64,000 nt of DNA from Phylloscopus collybita (lineage: Eukaryota; Chordata; Aves; Passeriformes; Phylloscopidae): assembly GCA_027886175.1 (NCBI GenBank), contig JAJNNQ010000026.1, forward strand, positions 31,948,001 through 32,012,000. Direction: 5' to 3'. Position 1 is the stretch's first letter. Each line of letters opens with the position of its first letter. The position numbers and the translations under genes were made by a program. Positions 49,715 to 61,038 of this stretch are shown here, piece by piece. Under the pieces are notes generated by a model. The model was given only the letters and a program-made list of their open reading frames with translations. It searched no databases and was not told where the DNA came from.

Positions 49715-50728
49715 GGTTGCTCTAATAATTAGTAGGAATAAAAGAAAGTATTTTGCATTTGTACTTACACTACGTTTAAACTTCTCCATCTTTTGCAATT
49801 TTTTTATGGAGGGGTAAACTTTTTAGTGGATGGTTAGGATGCCAGAAAGAGTAGGACAGTCACACAGGGGTTCTGCATCACTTGACTGGCAAATTTTGGC
49901 ATGTTATGGGGATGCTAATGGTGATGCTGGTTTATTTCTTTTAGTCCTGATGTCCATATATGTTCTTCATAAAGAAAAGCCAAATCAGCTCCCCATGAAC
50001 TTTTAGGTATCTTCCCAGATGCCCAGGAACTTGTAGTCAAACATTGTGATCAGGTCAAAATTTTGCTTTTGATTCACTGTATAAACTTATGGAATATATT
50101 TAACATTGATGCCACTTGCTACCTAATTAGGAAAAGTAGCATAATCATACTTAATTACTGTCCCTATTTCATAGGGAGTTTGAGGATAAATTAGGTACAA
50201 GAGCTTGAAATATAAAAAGCTCTCTAAGTGGGTAATATCCACTTGTTCAGTCTGTTGACCTCAACTGATAATGAAAAAGCTTCAGCTAATAAATGTATGA
50301 GAAAGATCTGTTTAGATTAGTGTTAACTAATGAATTTCTGCCATAGTGGGGCTTAATATATGTACTTCACAGCCTTCTCATATTCTGAGAAAAGAATATG
50401 TGGTAACAACACAGAAAGTTTCATCAAAAGAGGAAAGAGAGCAGGAAACAACATTATGCTTAATTTCTTTCTTTGTAATGACATACAATTCTGTTGTCAG
50501 TCTTACACTATTAGTTTTCAAGGAGGACAAGGACTACTATTGCCTGTAGTATAGTGTGTGAGATGCTGAAATAAGCATTGCCTCTTGCAATGTTGCCTCA
50601 TTTTTGAATATGCTGCAATATGTGTAAAGATAGGTAGATTATCATAACCTCCTTCTGCTGCTGAAGTGCAGCAGATTCTTTTGTAAGAAACAGTGGCCAT
50701 GGACAAATGAGATCAAACAGGCACAGCA

Positions 50729-50758
50729 GATGATGATGATGGTAATGATGATGATGAT
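50729..50758 (+). repeat. (GAT)n imperfect microsatellite
   Basis: GAT triplets interrupted once by GGTAAT. Confidence 0.92.
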
Positions 50759-51238
50759 ACAAGTGACCCACTTAGGCAGGGAAAAAAGAACTATAGCTGT
50801 GAAAAAAACCAGACAGATGACGACGCTAAAAATAATAGACTTACTGAAATGCTTGTAGGCTAAGGGTATAGGCATAGTAACAAGTTGACTATTGGCAGCT
50901 CATTTATCCATCATCTTGAGGAAAAAAGGCTCCTCTTTAGGAAAGATGAAAAAGATATACTGGGCAGAAACAACATATTATCCTTGTGGTGTCCACTATT
51001 TTCCCAGGAGACAAAAATGGATGAATCTTTATAGAAGAATAAAGCAAGCTTTAGGAAAAGGAGTCTTTAGAAAGATTGTTAATATTAAACTATCCTTGGG
51101 AACCCTTTTTCTTTTACATTCCTTTTCACTTGTCCATTCCTACAAGACTGATGATTCATCCATGCTGAAATAGCTGGATGCCATGTTTCTAGCTCTAAGT
51201 CCTGTGGTGGAATGCCACCATCCTCCATGGTAAGTGGT

Positions 51239-52298
51239 TGTAGTTGGTTGACCCTGGCTGGATGCCAGGCACCCACCAAAGCCTCTCTATCACTCCCTTC
51301 CACAGTTGCACAGGGGAGAGAAAATACAACAGAGAGTTCGTAAGTTGAGGTAAGGACAAGGAGAGATCACTCACCAAACCCTATCACAGGCAAAAGAGAC
51401 TAGAATTAGAGCTATTAATTGAATCTGTTACTGACAAAATCAGAGCAGGATAATGAGAAGCAAAAGAAGACCTTAAAAACACCTTCCTCCCACCCTTTCC
51501 TTCCCAGGTCTACTTCTTCCCCCCAGCAGTGCAGGGAGACTGGGAATGGGGGCTGTGGTCCGTTCATCAGAGATTGTTTCTGCTGCTGATCAGGGAGAGG
51601 AGTCCTCCCTGCTCCATCCAGTGTGAGGCCCTCCCACAGGAAGCAATCCTCCATGAACTTCTTGAATGAGTCCATCCCACAAGAGATAGTTCTCCACAAA
51701 CTACTCCAACTGTTGCAGAGGGTGCAGTCTTTCAGGCACAGCCTGCTCCAGCATGGGCTGCTCTTTCCACAGGTCACTGCCAGGAGCCTGCTCCAGCACA
51801 GGCCTCCCATCAGGTCACAGCCTCCTCTCAAGCATCCAGTTGCTCTGACATAGGTCTCCTCCCTGGGCTGCAGGTGGATCTCAGCATCCCCTGGCTCTTC
51901 AAGGGCTGCAGGGGCACAGCTGCCTCACCATGGGCTGCACCATGGGCTGCAGGGGAATCTCAGCTCTGGCACCTGGAGCACCTCCTGCCCCTCCTTCTGC
52001 ACTGACCTTGGTGTCTGCAGAGCTGTTCCTCCCACATGTTCTCACCCCACACTTCTCTGGCCACAATTACATCTGAGCAATAACTTCTTATTGTTTGTTT
52101 GTTTGTTTTTTTCTTAAATATGTTATCTCAGAGGTATTACCATCATTTCCAGCTGGCCCAGCCTTGACTAGCAGCACATCTTTGGAGCTGTAAGGGATTG
52201 GCTCTGATGGACATGGAGGAAACTTCCAGCAGCTTCTCACAGAAGCCACCCCTGTAGTCACCCCAGTACCAAAGCTTGGCCATGCCAAACTCAAAACA
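51239..52298 (-). mobile_element. Solo LTR of an avian endogenous retrovirus (family 1, copy B)
   Basis: About 1.06 kb, antisense to KHDRBS2. It begins TGTAGTTGGTTGACCCTGGC on the + strand and ends CCAAACTCAAAACA. The flanks GTGGT (51234-51238) and ATGGT (52299-52303) share 4 of 5 bases, in the same pattern as copy A. It shares long blocks with A: GCTGCAGGGGCA, CTCAGCTCTGGCACCTGGAG, and CAGCTTCTCACAGAAGCCA. It contains a (TTTG)n run at 52091-52112 and degenerate CTGCTCCAGCA repeats. On the minus strand ATATTTAAG near 52120 is a possible TATA-like element. No internal retroviral genes were seen on either side. The 138-codon minus frame at 51415-51831 lies inside the LTR and is not a gene. Confidence 0.9.
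52091..52112 (+). repeat. (TTTG)n inside LTR copy B
   Basis: Short TTTG array ending in a T run; absent from the matching part of copy A, which has TTTTTCTTTCTTC instead. Confidence 0.85.
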
Positions 52299-52590
52299 AT
52301 GGTGTATGTGGGACTTCACTGATGTCAGACAGGGGTGCTCTTCCATGTCCACTATAGATGCCATGAGATAGAAAAGACATTTAATTCTTTCCTTTAGCAA
52401 ACAACGTGAGAGCTGAAATACTTAAAATTACCAGAAGGTATAAAGAGACCAGATGAAAAAGATGAGTGTGATGGTTTAAGGCCAATTTGGGAGGAGAATT
52501 CCGAGGGAAAACCCTTCCCCCCACCCCCCTCCCCTCTCCCAGCCGGTTCGGGAGAAAACTCGTTGGAGAGAGAAAGTGGAAAGAAACCTG

Positions 52591-52596
52591 TTTATT
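52591..52596 (-). terminator. LTR polyadenylation signal AATAAA
   Basis: TTTATT on the + strand, AATAAA on the minus strand, about 75 bp downstream of the LTR TATA box. The position fits the LTR R region. Confidence 0.65.
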
Positions 52597-52670
52597 AAAC
52601 CAGCAAAACACTCCCCCAGTGCAATAGATCAAACAATACCAGATGATGACTTATGGAAAGCAAAGTCCCT

Positions 52671-52676
52671 TTTATA
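52671..52676 (-). promoter_or_regulatory. LTR TATA box
   Basis: TTTATA on the + strand reads TATAAA(AGGG) on the minus strand inside the 643-bp LTR, at the usual U3 promoter position upstream of the polyadenylation signal. Confidence 0.65.
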
Positions 52677-53900
52677 GATGGTTTCTCCTCTCGGTTCCTT
52701 TCAGCAGTGGTGGATGTTGCTGCGAAGGGTAGCTCCCAGTGGATCCAGGTGTCGGCTCCCCCGGCGGCCCCCGCCGGGTCCTCGGTGTGGGGGAGGTTTG
52801 AACCGTTCCAAAAAACAGGTGGAAAAAAGGGAAAAAAGAAAAGAAGGGAAAAAAAAAGGAAGGAAAAAAATTGCGAAGCTTTTCAGCCCTAACTAAGCTA
52901 AGCTAACTACAGCAAAAGCAAAGCGAAAAGAGAGAGCTGCAAGGCAAAAAAAAAAAAAAAACAACTGCATCTCCGCGCCGGTGACTCATATTCTCAAGGC
53001 CAGTCTGTGCAATTCCTGAAAACAACTTTGCACTTTCTCCCCGTTACTCTCAGATCTGACATAAACCAAACAGACGATTGGGGATACAGTGTACCATCAA
53101 CCCAGGACAATGAGATTGAGAAAGGAATGATCACAGGATGAGGAGGTGCCTGAAAAAAGAAGAGGACATTATTCCAACACAGCTATGGCCTTGCAAAACC
53201 CATGGCTAGACTTGTTGCTGACCAACAGGTCAGACAATGGCAGTGGCAGAGAGCAGCTGCTGGGAAGGATGCAGATACTGTAACAGATGCTGCTGGAGTC
53301 ACTGTGACACAGCCACAACCTGAGAAAGCCTTTGTATCAGTAATGTGCCCTGTGGCACTGATAGATGCCTGTGGAGCCTGTGTCTGCCTGAGTGTGCCTT
53401 TGCTAAGGTCAGTACTTGTTTGACAGGTCTTGATTTCGTGGTGACTTTGTTTCTTATGTCTCCTTGTTTACTAGCTTGTGATGTTTGGTACACCATCTGT
53501 TTCTTCTCTCTCTGCTTTTTCTTCTGTCATGTTGAATGTAAATATATGTACGTTTTTCATCTAATATTTTAAATAGTTTGAGGTTTTGATTAGCATAGAG
53601 TTTAAGTGCCTACCCTTTCTTTGACCTTCAGACAAATAACCAGATTTCAGACTTGTTTACCCTTATTGTAGAGCCTAAATAACTCTGTTGGGCATCATGC
53701 AATTACACTATATGCTGCTATAAATAGCAAAATAATTTCGCCAAGCTACAGGCTTCACACCCTTTCCACCTGGGCATGGGACAGACAGATGCATGGCAGT
53801 TCTGGAAGAACCCTGTGTCTCTTATGCTGCCCAGGGCTCACAGCCCCAGCGCTGGTCATGGCCACAGACACCACCATGTCAGTGCAATTGCAGGGGCTGC

Positions 53901-53940
53901 AGGAGGTGAGCTGTCAGAACTAGCTGACAGCTACCTCCTC
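53901..53940. repeat. Inverted repeat (hairpin), 16-17-bp arms, 6-nt loop
   Basis: AGGAGGTGAGCTGTCAG and CTGACAGCTACCTCCTC pair around AACTAG with one bulged base. The stem is short for a microRNA precursor, and no longer pairing was seen outside it. Confidence 0.75.
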
Positions 53941-56900
53941 CATTTTGCTACAGAGTTTTTTGGTTGGCAATTCATGCTTGCTTTTGGCTTGAATTCTACC
54001 ATATGATGGCTCAGTATTATGGACAGACTCTCCAATATTTTGTCTACCATCCTGATCTTCTGTTATCCTTGTAGCCTGGCTTCTAGGACTGTCCTGCCTC
54101 CATCTCCTAGTGCAGTTGCATACTCATTATCAATACCAGTCCTTTAATGTATTAAGTGGTGATTTTCTGATTGAGAACTGCAGGGTATCACTGGCCTCAT
54201 TTTCTTGCAGCTTTTAGGAGAGAAACAGGAGGCTGCACTTGTGTCCTCTAAAAAGTCGAAGCGTCAGGACTCGCACAACTTCAAAAGCAACATCAGCAAG
54301 TTATTTCTTTGTTGCTCTGTGCCTGGGTCATGCCAGCTCCTGTCATTGTCAGAACTGATGTGCTCTACAGAACAGGGAAAGAACAGCAAGTCTCCACAAA
54401 TTTGTGCTGAGATGAGGGTTTAAAGAATAGGCTGTTTCTTAAGATGTCAGAAATGTTGAAGGACAGCAGCATCACTAGGCAGGTGGGGAAGCAGGAAAAG
54501 ATCCCTGTATGTCAGAGATCAGCAGCCATAATAACACATATTTTCAATAGAAAATAAACTTGTAGGTTACCTTGTTTTGTCACATAAGTGGGTGAGGGAA
54601 GCTTTTGAGAAGTCCTGGGAAGCGAACTGGTGTTTGGGAACCTGTGCCTCTTGGAGGCCAGCGGTGATTTCTCATTGACCACAGCAGCTGCAGCAGCCCA
54701 GCATTAGTGCTTTTGCCTCTCTTTCTCTTACTAATGTAAATAAGAAGTGAGAGCCAGATAATAGTAGTTATAATTGACAGTCTCTAGGTTTAGTGACAAG
54801 TATAATTTTTTTCACAATCTGAGGAGTGCAGTGAATCTTTCTAATGTTCATAATGCTTTTCAAAACAGTGACATGTCTAACCAGAAATCTTTTTTTGGTA
54901 TATTAAATTTCTCAGCAACTTTATTTAAAAGTCTCTCACATAAACATGTATTAAATAGAGTAATTCAAGTAAACAGATATTAAATATACAAGCAGGAATT
55001 TATTGCTGTACACGATCAATGAAGAAAGTCATTAAAGAATATTGTTACTTACTGTTTTCATGGTTCAAGTTAATTAACTAACAAAAACATTTTAAACCAA
55101 AAATGAACAAAAATTTGCTTGTTTTCATTTAATGTTTTGTTTCAGGGTTCTTTTGCTTGTATATGTACATGTTAAACTTCAGTTTGTGTTTAGGAATTCT
55201 AGTCCTTTGTGAAGGTTGGAAACTGCAGCATATAACCTCTTACATTACATTCATATAGGAAGAGCAGACCTGAGCACAAACACTGCTTTGTGCTAGTTGT
55301 CACAGACCTCTACCCCATAATAAATGGGAAGCAGAGATGGGAGGATAATGTCACCAGAGATATTGCAAGGTTACTGACTAACCATTGTAAATGCATACCC
55401 ACAGCTTCACGCACATAGCCCCTGGATAATGTGAAAAATCAGAGCAAACAAACTGCCAGTACAAGTGATTGCACACGTTGTTAATACAAGGAGCAGATTA
55501 CACTGGAATCCTCTCTTTCTGATTTTGATAAGTCTTCTCTATCCCTCCAGATAATCCCCACCATCTTTTTTGTCTTTCCTTTCCCCATTGAAATAGCTCC
55601 AAGCTAAATTCCTTTTCTCTGTTCATGTAAGTGCAAATTTTTCCTGTCCTGAGTATGGTGAATAGATTTTTTTTGTCCAAGAGATAGAAGTGGGAAGAAA
55701 TTCAGACTTACCTAGTGATGTCAGAGTTTGCCACAAACAGAACAGAATATGGCTGAGTTAAAGGAAGACATAATGCTTTTTTCCTCTGGATTTTTGTTAC
55801 TGGATTTCTCACAAATGTTTTGAGGGGAGTGGGAAGGAAATTCTCAAACAACACACCCTCCCTCATTGACATGCCTTTGCAGCAGTCAGATTGCACTATG
55901 AGTTCTGACTTTCCAGGGGAAAGACTAGAGATGTTGCATTTGCTTATCTAGTAAGTTATGACTCCAGGATTTCTTTGATGGGCCAGCCAGTGATTACTGG
56001 AACTGGCACAACCTCACGTGGTTACTAGAAAAATGTTTAATAACTTGTGATATGCTATTCTTTAAACTTGTGTTAAAGGCATTCACATTGATTTTTGCTA
56101 GGAGAATTCACTTAAGTCAGATGTCGCTTTCCCTGGTTTACTTTCCTCAGATTTTTCTGTAGGTAGAAAAATGAATGTAGTTTGTAATGAAAACTAATCT
56201 TCAACCTTTTCTGTATCACTGAACAGAAATTTCGTAGCAAATATTTGCATGCAGTATCGCTTCCTGTAGAATACCTAAGAAGAAGCTGCTTCTACTGCCA
56301 CTTTTAGTAAATGATGAATATTCCATCAGCCTCGGTGTAAAACTCAAGAAACCTGTGTTTCTCGCTGGCTTTAAACGTGTGTATGGTTGTTCAGGTGTTT
56401 AAGCAAGCAAAGAAAGAGCATTACAATACTGTAGAACATAAATGGGTTGCAAATGCATCATAATAACAGCTATTCTTGTTCTGTAGTACGTCACATAGTC
56501 TTCCTAAAACAATTATGAAACCTTTATAGCAAACATATTTTATCCGCTGATTAATTTCCATGAATGCATAGCTTTTTATTTCATTGTAAAAAACCTCTTC
56601 TGTTAGAGTAACAGAAACTGAAAGTATTAAAGTTTCCTGATAGTTTTCTGAACTTTGATGAGTGGGAGCCGAAGTCCAAGAATGAGAGGTATTACTTGCA
56701 GAGCCTCTGATGTGATAAATGTTTTTTTACCACCAGGTTAGATGGTGCATCTAAAACATTGGTGTAAATAGCTCTGCCAAGGTCACTTCATGGCCAGTAC
56801 CCAACAGACATCACATGGAAGTTCAGTAGTTTGGACTGTATTTGAATTTCTGTAATTTGGCCTTTGAAAGCTTTCATGTACCTTTCCTGTCAGGCTAATA

Positions 56901-57020
56901 GATTTAAGAGATCTGGATGAATGAGCAATCTTGCTGTGTTAGGTAGCTACCCTGTGGTATAGCTGATACTTCTCCTATATACTTACTGAATAAACCACCA
57001 ATTTTTCCGTACTAAAGGAA

Positions 57021-57057
57021 TTAATAAAAAAAAATAATAATAATAAAAAAAAAAAAA
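57021..57057 (+). repeat. A-rich / (AAT)n tract
   Basis: TTAAT followed by A-runs with a short AAT array. Confidence 0.85.
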
Positions 57058-57402
57058 CCACAACACCAAACCCACCACAGACATGTACCACTAAATAGAA
57101 GGTAAATTGATCTGTTTTATATATGCCTATCATGCTGGAAAGAACCAGGCAAACATAACCAGAAGCAAAATAAAAACGTAAGTTGATAGATCAGATACTA
57201 CATACCTGTCCTTATGTGAAGACATTTTCTGCCCTAAGGTTTCCAATCTACTCAAGATTCTCTTGTCCACTTTTGTTAAAGACTGTCTTAGATGGTCTCT
57301 AAAAGACTTTGTTCTATCTACTATTACCCTGTCTTTCTTAAAGAAAATTCCTGCACATTCAGGTTGATATTGCTACCAAAGGACATATTTCAAAACCATT
57401 CC

Positions 57403-57476
57403 CATATTCTCATATTTTACTCATATTTTACTCATATTTTACTCATATTTTACTCATATTTTACTCATATTTTATT
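57403..57476 (+). repeat. 11-bp minisatellite, about 6.5 units
   Basis: Unit CATATTTTACT, five perfect copies from 57411 to 57465, with a degenerate copy on each side. It generates the repeated YFTHILLIFYS-like reading of an open frame there, which is not a gene. Confidence 0.96.
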
Positions 57477-58330
57477 TTGAAGACAAATACAATTTACACT
57501 TTCAGGCAGAGACAGACATTGCACATCCACATGTTACTCAGTTAAATATTTACTTTGTTTACATGTTTAGTCAGATTTTAAATACCTGCAGAACTGGAAG
57601 CAATTTTAACAATTAACTTGTAAGAGAAGGGTCAGTCAACAAGTTCTAACTATGTTTCTTTCTTAGATTTGATTTTGCATAAATGCAAATAAACTCCAGC
57701 TGTAGCTCCAACTTTACATAGTACAAATAAGAATATGCAGGGGGCCATTCACTTGTTGCAGGGCAGAGAACTGCCAGTTAGTGTAGCTGGAAAATGCTCA
57801 AAAAAAAACCCAAACCAAACTGAGAAAATAAAGATTAAAATAAAACTCACAAAGAATGTGAGCATTATGTGTAAGTGCACAACAGATGATCAAAATAACT
57901 TTTAGTTACAGATATCACAAAAACTCATTATTTTTAGATTCCTTCTCTATTATGGCAATTCTGATATAATAACTCTATTTGATACAGAATAGTGATCTTT
58001 TAATGCTGTTCTTCAAATAACTAATGTCTGAATATGGGTACTATGATAGCAAAAACTCATTAAGGTTACCAAAGTAAGTATCATCTTACCAGCAAAGAGC
58101 TAAACCAAAAAATTTGTGTGGCTTTTAAAAAAGTGGCTAATCACTAAGTCATTATAATTCTCTCTTAAAAACAGATAATAGAAAATTGATTAATATTTTT
58201 CAATTTTCCTATTTGTATTATGGAGACAAGACAAAATCTCTAGAAGACTGCATATCTATAATAACACACGAATCATCTGGAAGTCTTTTCACATATGGGT
58301 ATTTTCCTCTGTATATGCACAATCATATAC

Positions 58331-58363
58331 GCATGTGTGTATGTATATGTACACATACACATA
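58331..58363. repeat. Alternating TG/TA/CA tract, near-palindromic
   Basis: GCATGTGTGTATGTATATG followed by TACACATACACATA: largely alternating purine-pyrimidine and imperfectly self-complementary. Confidence 0.75.
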
Positions 58364-61038
58364 AAATATGTTTTTATTGTTTGATGGTTTTGAGCTTTTA
58401 AATAGCACTGCATTCTCAGCCTAGAGAAATTACATGTAGTATTGAGTACTTTAACCAAACATAATTGCTACTGAATGTCCTCATGCTGAATTGGCATCAA
58501 TCAGTACAACAGTGTAATCATGTGTGCTTTAATCATAGGCAGAAAATGTTAAACAGTGAATGAAAATCTCTTCCTTATGCATTTTATTATCTGAAAGCTT
58601 AAGTGGACATTAAGTGATGCAGGGTAATAGCACAAAACATAATTATCATGTTATTATATTCAGACTTGAGTGACACTGAAAAAGCTGAATTTGTCTGATA
58701 AGAAATGCATATTGTTAAATCTGATATGTTCTAAAATAATTACCGTATTATCCTTCATATAGAATTTAATCTTTTATTCCGGGAAATGAAGAAAAAAAAA
58801 AAAAAGGCAAGGAACAGTCTGTTACAGGATGGTTCAAACAACTAAAAACCCCTGTTTTTTGTGGGATAATGAGAGAAAGAAAAATATGTGGATGTGATCC
58901 AGGTGGAAGCCATTGCAATGAAATTTTCCTTTTGAAAGGCAGTATGAGATCCATTTTCTTTTCACCCTTTAACCTTGATAAATCCTCAGCAAAGCTGTAT
59001 ACTATGTATAGAATGAAAGAGCATACCTGGGAAAAAAAGAAGAGCAATTATGAAAACTTTATTAGACATTTCTGTGGAGCTGGACTGTGCTAGTACTCAA
59101 CCCTATAATTAATTTCAAATTGGGCACTGGTGAACTGGTGTGTTACTGTGTCTTCTTGGTCTGTGCCAGATGAAGGTGGAAGATACAAACTGTAATTTTG
59201 TATCAGACTTGGTACCTGTGTTAAAATGAGAAGTACTGATAATGTTAATTGATTTATATCATACTTCTACTTCAAAAATCTATGTAATCACATTAGTGTC
59301 GTAAATGCATGAGCTTTTTTTCCATAACTTATACATCTGTTGTATTAAGTGTTGCAGTACTCTGCTGTCTTAATGCAGGAAATTCATTATTCAGCATCTG
59401 CTTTAAAAGGTAGCTTGTAATACCACTGGTGACAACTAGATTCCATAGTTTTCACTGAAGTAAATATTGTATTTTCCTCATCAGCACTCAGGGCTGAATA
59501 GCAAACAATCCAAATCACAGAGCAAAATAACCAAAGATGATAAACTCTGAAGATACTGGCTTTGTGGATAATTAGTCTGTTGTATCAGAATTCCACAATG
59601 AGAAACAAAACCACTGGCATTAGGAGACAAAAAATAATTTTATCTTTCTCATAGGTTAGTGTAAAAATCATGTTCTAGCACTCCTCCTTTCCTAGCTATA
59701 GCAGCCTGTAGGCTCAGATCATTAGCATTATGCTAAGATAAAAGCTATTTGTTGAACTTTATACAGAAAACATTGCACATACTTCTTCTTTTCTAGTTTT
59801 AAACCCTGAAGTTTTCCCATAAAGCAGGATTTCAGCCCTTAGTTGCTATAAAGCAACTCTATTTTGCATTAATAAAACCACAAACTGTTTGGCAGCCCAG
59901 AGATATAATAATGTATCAACTGACATAATAGAAATATTTACAGTTAGAATACATTTCATTTAGGGAATGATAAAAAAAAAATCTATGGATTGTGTTCCCA
60001 GGAAACAAATTGCATAATCCATTGCTGAATATTTTATTGTTTGTTTTTAAATTTAAATGCATTTACTAAGCGTATTAATTCACTTAGGCTTTCTTAGATT
60101 TTTGTATGCTATGGAACGGAATTGTTCAGGAAGCTGCCTCAGTCATTCAAAGATGTAAAAAGGAAAAGGTAAAAATCAGTTCCCAATTAAAATCTTGCCT
60201 TTAATTGCAGACAGACCTGCTTGTCTGTGAAAATGTTTCTTTGGCTGACAGTCGTGTATGCCAAATACCACTTTGAAAAAATTTGTATGCTCCCAACATT
60301 ACTCATGAACATTTCTGCATTTTAAATGGCCATTTGAGCTGAAAATAATAATAAAAAAAAACTACAGAGTTTTCCTTTCATTGCTGTAGTTTAGAAACAC
60401 ATTCTGAGCTGAATCAAGTTTGATATTTTGTTGACTTATGACTGTGTTTAGAAACAGGTAAAGGAAATGTACCATGTTGAAAAATCCAATTTTCACAGCA
60501 ATGAGCCCTAGTTCCTCGCAAAATCTGTGTTTGTGAATGCAAGATGTGTACAAGTACAGGCACACACAATTGCATGTGGAACCAGCAGATTTACAACTCT
60601 GTGCAAAAAGGCTTTTTTGTTTCCAGTCTTTTGTGTCTGCATGATGGTGTGTTCTCAGAACACAGCTGTAAATGCAGGCTGCCTTAACAAAGTACAACAT
60701 GGCAATAAACCCTAGCAAGCCTTAGATGGGCATTTTCTACTGTGATGATCTGAAATTTGCATGGCAAGAAAATCTCAGACCTAAAAGAAAGAGAACTACT
60801 ATGAAGACTAAATTGCATCTTAAAGGAAATGTAATTCTGTGAATGTGAATTAATTTACATTTGTTGGAGAATGTGATGACAAGTGAACAGACTCTTTCAA
60901 AATTACTTCAGCCCACATTTTGGGAGTGTGTAATTCAGCATGAGTCATTCAGCAGCAGAATTTTGTATGGATTCCTAGTATGAATCTGAAACTTGCTCTT
61001 AAGCCATCAAATAATCCATAACAGTCTGTGAAGGACTT

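Larger units (their letters stand above)
47951..51238. other. AT-rich intronic sequence, no gene seen
   Basis: Contains three simple repeats ((CCT)n, an A-rich run and (GAT)n) and no recognisable exon or element. Confidence 0.6.
52467..53109 (-). mobile_element. Solo LTR of a second endogenous-retrovirus family, with perfect target duplication
   Basis: A 643-bp LTR, antisense to KHDRBS2, unrelated to the copies at 14624 and 51239. On the + strand it starts TGTGATGGTTTAAGG and ends CAACCCAGGACA, so the minus strand runs TGTCCTGG...CCATCACA. It is flanked on both sides by ATGAG (52462-52466 and 53110-53114), an exact 5-bp target duplication. The minus strand holds TATAAA (52671-52676) and, about 75 bp downstream, AATAAA (52591-52596), giving a compact promoter-to-polyadenylation layout. 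It is more GC-rich than its surroundings (CGGCGGCCCCCGCCGGG block near 52758) with A-rich stretches. Internal genes are absent, so it arose by LTR-LTR recombination. Confidence 0.93.
53115..61038. other. AT-rich intronic sequence, no gene seen
   Basis: The first part (53115-54450) is more GC-rich than the rest and has a hairpin at 53901-53940. The remainder is AT-rich with simple repeats. No exon or element was recognised. Confidence 0.55.

Noticed and set aside
51415..51831. 138-codon minus-strand open frame
   Set aside because: It lies inside LTR copy B; its Cys/Trp/Ser-rich reading comes from the LTR repeats.
14624..52298. Family-1 copies A and B as the two ends of one provirus
   Set aside because: They are more than 35 kb apart with host intron and an exon between, and each has separate flank sequence.
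51239..53109. A provirus bounded by the two neighbouring LTRs
   Set aside because: The LTRs belong to different families, only 168 bp separates them, and each has its own flanking duplication or near-duplication.
53202..53423. 73-codon + strand frame beside the 643-bp LTR as leftover retroviral coding sequence
   Set aside because: No gag, pol or env motif was visible, and it lies outside the exact target duplication of the solo LTR.
27503..57476. Tandem arrays as CRISPR-like repeats
   Set aside because: The units are 3-11 bp and directly adjoining, without spacers; this is eukaryotic intron DNA.
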